Positions 14,994-18,554 of a stretch of DNA of 18,554 bases are shown one piece after another; the first letter of the stretch is position 1, and each line of letters opens with the position of its first letter. The stretch covers positions 1 to 18,554 of the forward strand of contig JAZQHC010000031.1 of the NCBI GenBank assembly GCA_045540335.1, read 5' to 3'. The translations under genes were made by a program, and so were the position numbers. The stretch is from RGIG7213 sp045540335 (GTDB taxonomy: Bacteria; Bacillota; Clostridia; Oscillospirales; CAG-272). The notes under the pieces were generated by a model, which did no database searches, had not been told where the DNA came from, and saw only the letters and a program-made list of their open reading frames with translations.

Positions 14994-15899
14994 ATGTACG
15001 ATATTATAGTGATCGGCGGTGGCCCTGCGGGGCTTACCGCCGCCCTGTATGCATGCAGGGCGAACAAAACCGTTCTGGTAATTGAAAAGGGTGCTTTCGG
15101 CGGGCAGATAACACATTCCCCGAAGGTTGAAAATATTCCGGGCTTTTTGCAGGTAACGGGTAACGAATTTGCCGAAAAGCTTGTAGAACAAGTGCTTGAG
15201 CAAGGCGCAGACGTTGAAAGCTGCGAAGTGCTTTCCGTAAAAGACGGGGAAGTAAAAACAGTATATACAGACGACGGCGAATTTACTGCCAAAGCTGTTA
15301 TTATCGCCACGGGTACTAAGCACAGAATGCTTGGTATCGAAGATGAAGAAAGGTTCATCGGTGAAGGCATATCCTTTTGTGCCGTATGCGACGGGGCGTT
15401 TTATAAAAACGCCGATGTTGCGGTTATCGGCGGGGGAAATTCTGCTTTGCAAGAGGCAATATTGCTTTCAGACCTTGCTAAAAGGGTATATTTGATACAA
15501 AACCTTGATTTCTTTACCGGCGAAGCGTCACTTGTAAAGCAAATACAAGATAAGAATAACGTGGAAATAATGACAAGCACCGTTGTTAAAAAGCTTCACG
15601 GCGAAAAAGAGCTTGAAAAGATTACCGTAATTAACGAAAAAACAAATGAAGAAAAGGATATTGCCGTAAACGGTATGTTCGTTGCGGTAGGGCTTATTCC
15701 GCAAAACGAGATCTTTTCTGAAACGGTAACCCTTGATCAACGCGGATACGTTGTTTCCGATGAAGGCTGCTTAACCGATAAAAAAGGATTTTTTGTTGCA
15801 GGTGATTGCCGCACGAAAAAAATAAGGCAGGTGGCAACCGCCGCGGCAGACGGCGCAACCGCTGCTCTTGCGGCTTGCGATTATATCGACGGCAGATAA
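14994..15899 (+). CDS. trxB: Thioredoxin-reductase-like flavoprotein, lacking the NADPH-phosphate motif
   Basis: 301 residues, normal for the low-molecular-weight thioredoxin reductase fold. FAD site GGGPAG (8-13); redox-active C129-x2-C132 (CAVCDG); second dinucleotide fold GGGNSALQEA (147-155); FAD-binding GDCR near 270 and RQVATAAADGATAA. In NADPH-dependent enzymes the second fold is followed by HRRxxxR; here the place reads LIQNLDFFTGE (167-177), with no such arginines. Similar QNL-type sequences occur in clostridial reductases thought or shown to use ferredoxin. Start 9 bases after the nrdD stop, with AAGG before it: an operon with nrdD. Its natural partner is probably the redoxin domain at the NrdD C-terminus. 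A terminator follows. Confidence 0.9.
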   Translation: MYDIIVIGGGPAGLTAALYACRANKTVLVIEKGAFGGQITHSPKVENIPGFLQVTGNEFAEKLVEQVLEQGADVESCEVLSVKDGEVKTVYTDDGEFTAKAVIIATGTKHRMLGIEDEERFIGEGISFCAVCDGAFYKNADVAVIGGGNSALQEAILLSDLAKRVYLIQNLDFFTGEASLVKQIQDKNNVEIMTSTVVKKLHGEKELEKITVINEKTNEEKDIAVNGMFVAVGLIPQNEIFSETVTLDQRGYVVSDEGCLTDKKGFFVAGDCRTKKIRQVATAAADGATAALAACDYIDGR

Positions 15900-15910
15900 A
15901 AAGTTAATGA

Positions 15911-15951
15911 AAGTCGGCGTTTGCATCAGATAATGGCACGCCGGCTTTTTT
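15911..15951 (+). terminator. Rho-independent terminator of the nrdD-trxB unit
   Basis: Arms 15911-15920 and 15938-15947 (AAGTCGGCGT / ACGCCGGCTT; one G-T pair) with a 17-base loop, followed by a T run to 15951. It lies 12 bases after the trxB stop. Confidence 0.85.
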
Positions 15952-15994
15952 ATTGTTCTTTATATAAAATGTAGATTTATTCACGGATATAGTG

Positions 15995-16000
15995 TATAAT
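15995..16000 (+). promoter_or_regulatory. Probable -10 element for the AI-2E-family gene
   Basis: TATAAT at 15995-16000, 33 bases before the ATG at 16034. The -35 position 17 bases upstream (TAGATT) is a poor match, so promoter strength is uncertain. Confidence 0.45.
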
Positions 16001-16033
16001 AGGCGACAGAAAAAACTCCGAAAGGGTAATACT

Positions 16034-17212
16034 ATGAAAAAGAAAGTAAGATACCAGTTTTATCTTGTTGCGTTTGGTGTCTGTATTTATGCCGCACTTA
16101 TGAATTTTGATTCTGTTGTCGGCTTTATATCAAATGTGTTTGGGTTGATTTTACCCGTTGTAATAGGCTTTATTGCGGCTTTCGTTTTAAACGTGCCTAT
16201 GGCAGGGTTTGAATCTTTGTTTGGCAAAATGTTCGGAAAAATAAAAAAGCCGCCGAAGCAAAGCGTTATCAGCGGTATCAGCCTTGCGTTGACTTTGATA
16301 TGCGTCGTTCTTGTGCTGGGTATCGTAACGACGATGCTTATACCTGAAATAATTTCATCTGCCAATCTGCTGTACGAAATCCTTCAAAGAGAATGGCCGC
16401 GCGTGGCGGAATTACTTGCCTCGTATGATATCGACGTTTCAAAAATCACAAAATGGATAGAAGGGTTGAATTTTACCAACCTTATCAAAAACGTATCCGA
16501 TATAGCAGGTACTGTAATAACCAAATTGGCAAGCTTTGCCTCAAGCGCGGTTTCCGGCATAACGTCGTTCTTTATTGCCGCGGTAATTGCGATTTACGTT
16601 TTGCTTGAAAAACGTTCTCTTGCAAGTAAATGCAAAAAGCTTATGCAGGCATATATGAAGGAATCTACGGTGGAATACATATGCCATATATGCAATATGA
16701 TAACGAAAACAAACAGTAAATTTCTTTCAGGCCAATGCCTTGAAGCGTGTATTCTGGGTGTTTTGATATTCGTTGCGTTTGCAATTGTGGGTATTCCTTA
16801 CGCAAGTCTTATCGGCATGCTGGCAATGGTATCCGCATTTATTCCTTACGTCGGTGCGTTTTTTGCCTGCGCGGTAGGTGCTTTTCTTGTGCTTTTGTCA
16901 GATCCGTCGAAGGTTTTGCTTTGCATTATTCTTTATCTTGTTGTACAGTTTGTAGAAAACCAATTTATATATCCGCGCGTTGTGGGCAGCTCTGTTGGGT
17001 TAAGTCCCCTTATTACGCTTGTCGCGGTATTTGTCGGAGGCAATCTGTTTGGCTTGTTCGGCATGATATTCTTTATACCTCTTACAGCCGTAGTTGTGAA
17101 CATTATAAAAGAAAATGCCGAAAAACGGCTCGATGAAAAACGGCAGAAACAAGAAAACGAAATCCCCCCGCAGGACGAAGCGCCCGAACAGGGGGAGGAA
17201 AAAGAACAATAA
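16034..17212 (+). CDS. AI-2E family transporter (YdiK/PerM-type permease)
   Basis: 392 residues from the ATG at 16034 (AAAGGG nine bases upstream); an earlier in-frame GTG at 15992 lies inside the promoter -10 region. About eight membrane helices: two near the N-terminus (YQFYLVAFGVCIYAALMNF, VFGLILPVVIGFIAAFVLN), a third about 75-100, a soluble helical region, then a block of helices from about residue 165. Family hallmarks: PYVGAFFACAVGAFLVL, and QFVENQFIYPRVVGSSVGLSPL followed by FGLFGMIFFIPLTAVVVNI. Members include the AI-2 exporter TqsA and Na+/H+-related permeases; the substrate cannot be told here. The C-terminal tail is highly charged. It converges with the next gene, three bases between the stops, without a terminator. 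Confidence 0.9.
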   Translation: MKKKVRYQFYLVAFGVCIYAALMNFDSVVGFISNVFGLILPVVIGFIAAFVLNVPMAGFESLFGKMFGKIKKPPKQSVISGISLALTLICVVLVLGIVTTMLIPEIISSANLLYEILQREWPRVAELLASYDIDVSKITKWIEGLNFTNLIKNVSDIAGTVITKLASFASSAVSGITSFFIAAVIAIYVLLEKRSLASKCKKLMQAYMKESTVEYICHICNMITKTNSKFLSGQCLEACILGVLIFVAFAIVGIPYASLIGMLAMVSAFIPYVGAFFACAVGAFLVLLSDPSKVLLCIILYLVVQFVENQFIYPRVVGSSVGLSPLITLVAVFVGGNLFGLFGMIFFIPLTAVVVNIIKENAEKRLDEKRQKQENEIPPQDEAPEQGEEKEQ

Positions 17213-17215
17213 ATT

Positions 17216-17614
17216 TTATCTTTTCCAGATTTTTTTTGTTATTACATCGTGCGAAGAACCTTCAAATTCTTCGGTGCTTATAAGCTTAAAGCCCTCTTCT
17301 TCAGGGTCAAATTCAAATGCAAGGTCTTGCGGATATAGTCTGTTCCAATGATATACTATCAACCCCTCGGCGCTACATACCATATCGTGCGTAACGGCAC
17401 ATTCTGCAAAAAATACACCGTCTTTTTCGGGAAAGTAACCGATTTCTGTTTGTAGGTCTTTACGCTGGGAAAGCAGCTTTTCAGAGTATTCGCAGATATA
17501 CAATTTGCCGTTTGCAAGCTTTATAAGATCGTCAAGCAAGACTCTGTCGCGGCTTTGGCGGCGGCGATTGAACATCATTCCGTTGTTGTCGTCAATACAT
17601 ATTGCAATATACAT
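17216..17614 (-). CDS. Conserved Firmicutes protein of unknown function
   Basis: 132 residues; AAGG lies eight bases before the ATG at 17614, and a strong promoter is seen upstream. I recall similar proteins in many Clostridia, often carried in databases under the doubtful name ribonuclease Z, but there is no HxHxDH motif and it is far too short for that enzyme. Features: an N-terminal hydrophobic strand with IDDNNGMMFN, RRQSRDRVL, a central NGKLYICEYS, HWNRLYPQDL, and a C-terminal EEFEGSSHDVITK. The start (hydrophobic strand, acidic residue, GxxFN) is loosely like the first strand and loop of dihydrofolate reductase, which may hint at a related fold, but catalytic residues are not evident. 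No membrane segment or signal peptide. Confidence 0.75.
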   Translation of the reverse strand: MYIAICIDDNNGMMFNRRRQSRDRVLLDDLIKLANGKLYICEYSEKLLSQRKDLQTEIGYFPEKDGVFFAECAVTHDMVCSAEGLIVYHWNRLYPQDLAFEFDPEEEGFKLISTEEFEGSSHDVITKKIWKR

Positions 17615-17645
17615 AACTATCTACCTTTCGACTTTGTTTAATGAT

Positions 17646-17674
17646 ATTATACAGCCGAAGGAAGTGTTTGTCAA
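17646..17674 (-). promoter_or_regulatory. Consensus sigma-A promoter of the small conserved protein
   Basis: On the minus strand: -35 TTGACA (17669-17674), 17-base spacer, -10 TATAAT (17646-17651), 32 bases before the start at 17614. It lies just upstream of the ribosome binding site of the divergent SLOG gene. Confidence 0.85.
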
Positions 17675-17693
17675 GTATAAGAAAGGATTTGAA

Positions 17694-18233
17694 ATGTTTG
17701 ATAAAGAAAGGTCGGTTGCGTTTACGGGGTACAGAACCTCAAAGCTGCCCTTTTTACCAACCGAACAGAACATATCGGCATTAAAAAGGATGCTGTGCCG
17801 CGCAGTAAAGATCTTTTACGAACGCGGATACGATACGTTTTACAGTGGTATGTGTGTTGGCACGGATATATGGGCAGCGCAAGCAGTGCTTAAAATGAAG
17901 GAGTTTTACCCCGATTTGAAATTGATATGTGCAATTCCGTTTGCAGGACACGATAAAAAATTAACCAACGATGAAAAACGCCAATATTTTGAAATAACCT
18001 CTAACGCGGATCGGGTTGATATTTTAAAGGGCGTTATACCGCAATCTGAAACGGCAAGGGCTTTCAATGAAAGAAACATTTATATGCTTGATAACAGTCA
18101 AGCGGTTATCGCAGTATGCGATCCTCGAAATATACTTCCCGGCGGTACGTCAAATACCGTAAAGGAAGCACAACGAAGAAATATGAAAATATTGTTCGTT
18201 AACCCTAAAAAAGCGGTATCATCATCAAATTGA
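17694..18233 (+). CDS. SLOG-family protein (DUF1273, YpsA/YoqJ-like)
   Basis: 179 residues from the ATG at 17694, preceded by GAAAGGA; the frame is open much further upstream but without conserved sequence. A Rossmann-like nucleotide-binding fold: VAFTGYRTSKLPF at the N-terminus (the TGHR-type loop), FYSGMCVGTDIWAAQAVL (about 50-67, glycine-rich ligand loop), then KLICAIPFAGHD, FNERNIYMLDNSQAVIAVCDP and GGTSNTVKEAQRRN near the C-terminus. SLOG proteins bind nucleotides or nucleotide-derived signals such as ADP-ribose; the job of this subgroup is not established. In Bacillus YpsA affects cell division, which is only weak guidance here. The gene is divergent from the small conserved protein and is followed by a terminator. 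Confidence 0.85.
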   Translation: MFDKERSVAFTGYRTSKLPFLPTEQNISALKRMLCRAVKIFYERGYDTFYSGMCVGTDIWAAQAVLKMKEFYPDLKLICAIPFAGHDKKLTNDEKRQYFEITSNADRVDILKGVIPQSETARAFNERNIYMLDNSQAVIAVCDPRNILPGGTSNTVKEAQRRNMKILFVNPKKAVSSSN

Positions 18234-18266
18234 ATTGAATAATCAAGAATACTATTGTAAAATAAT

Positions 18267-18298
18267 AGGGCTGTTGCGATTTTGGTCGCAACAGCCCT
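18267..18298. terminator. Hairpin terminator between the SLOG gene and groEL
   Basis: Perfect 13-bp stem (18267-18279 with 18286-18298, AGGGCTGTTGCGA) and a 6-base loop. On the minus strand it is followed by TATTATTTTA and lies 25 bases past the groEL stop; on the plus strand only three T follow. It probably serves groEL mainly and perhaps both genes. Confidence 0.8.
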
Positions 18299-18323
18299 TT
18301 GAATATTTAATTGTGTTAAAGAA

Positions 18324-18554
18324 TCAATACATTCCGCCCATGCCGCCGGGTGCAGCAGCTGCGGGTGCGGGATTTTCTTCTTTTTTATCTGCAACAAGTG
18401 CTTCCGTGGTAAGAACGGTAGAAGCTATAGATGCAGCGTTCTGCAATGCAGAGCGTGTAACCTTGGTCGGGTCAACAATGCCTTTTTCGATCATATCAAC
18501 GTATTCTTCGTTGTATGCGTCAAAGCCGTATGCGATCTTTCCGCTGTTCTTTAT
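18324..18554 (-). CDS. groEL: Chaperonin GroEL, C-terminal end (partial)
   Basis: The last 76 residues of the 60-kDa chaperonin, which folds client proteins in the cytosol; the gene continues beyond the window edge. Recognisable are SGKIAYGFDAYNEEYVDMIE, GIVDPTKVTRSALQNAASIAS, VLTTEALVADK and the glycine/methionine-rich tail PGGMGGMY that ends the chain inside the folding chamber. A terminator follows after the stop. groES and the regulatory region (CIRCE, if present) would lie outside the window. Confidence 0.97.
   Translation of the reverse strand: MKNSGKIAYGFDAYNEEYVDMIEKGIVDPTKVTRSALQNAASIASTVLTTEALVADKKEENPAPAAAAPGGMGGMY

Noticed and set aside
14675..15370. 231-residue open frame antisense to the end of nrdD and start of trxB
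   Set aside because: It spans two convincing plus-strand genes and has a Ser/Pro/Thr-rich composition typical of a complement frame.

Overview
The window looks like a piece of chromosome from an anaerobic, low-GC member of the Clostridia (Bacillota), probably a gut-type organism. The inference rests on gene content: a SCIFF ribosomal peptide with its radical SAM maturase beside YajC, an anaerobic (class III) ribonucleotide reductase with its activase, several Firmicutes-type conserved proteins, and consensus sigma-A promoters with strong purine-rich ribosome binding sites. The exact genus cannot be read from the sequence.

Layout. (1) 1-2442: the 3' part of a transcriptional-regulator-like gene with a GyrI-type ligand domain and two C-terminal beta-rich repeats, then an IS3-family insertion sequence whose transposase has lost one catalytic aspartate. 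(2) 2468-6336, minus strand: a polytopic membrane protein and a large secreted protein that joins ricin-type lectin domains to a metallo-beta-lactamase-fold domain, separated by a strong hairpin terminator. (3) 6443-8937, minus strand: an apparent operon yajC - TIGR04086-type membrane protein - SCIFF peptide - SCIFF maturase, with promoter and terminator visible. (4) 8993-10872, plus strand: a NamZ/YbbC (DUF1343) protein and a HAD phosphatase in a tight pair, divergent from the yajC operon. (5) 10873-11720: a graveyard with remnants of a PlsC-type acyltransferase and a family 8 glycosyltransferase. (6) 11721-15951, plus strand: nrdG, nrdD and a thioredoxin-reductase-like gene, each of the first two with a consensus promoter and with NrdR-box-like repeats before nrdD. 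(7) 15995-18298: an AI-2E-family permease, a convergent small conserved protein, a SLOG/DUF1273 protein and a terminator. (8) 18324-18554: the C-terminal end of GroEL on the minus strand.

How genes fit together. The clearest functional units are the SCIFF precursor/maturase pair, translationally coupled by a TAATG overlap, and the anaerobic deoxynucleotide module. In the latter the NrdD chain carries its own C-terminal redoxin domain (CPNC) and is followed after 9 bases by a flavoprotein disulfide reductase that has the CxxC site but lacks the usual NADPH-phosphate-binding HRRxxxR motif. This suggests a self-contained electron relay for NrdD, possibly fed by ferredoxin instead of NADPH.

I did not find a CRISPR array, tRNA, rRNA or a clear new defence system. 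The best candidates for something less described are the NrdD-redoxin/atypical reductase relay and the lectin/metallo-beta-lactamase-fold exoprotein.
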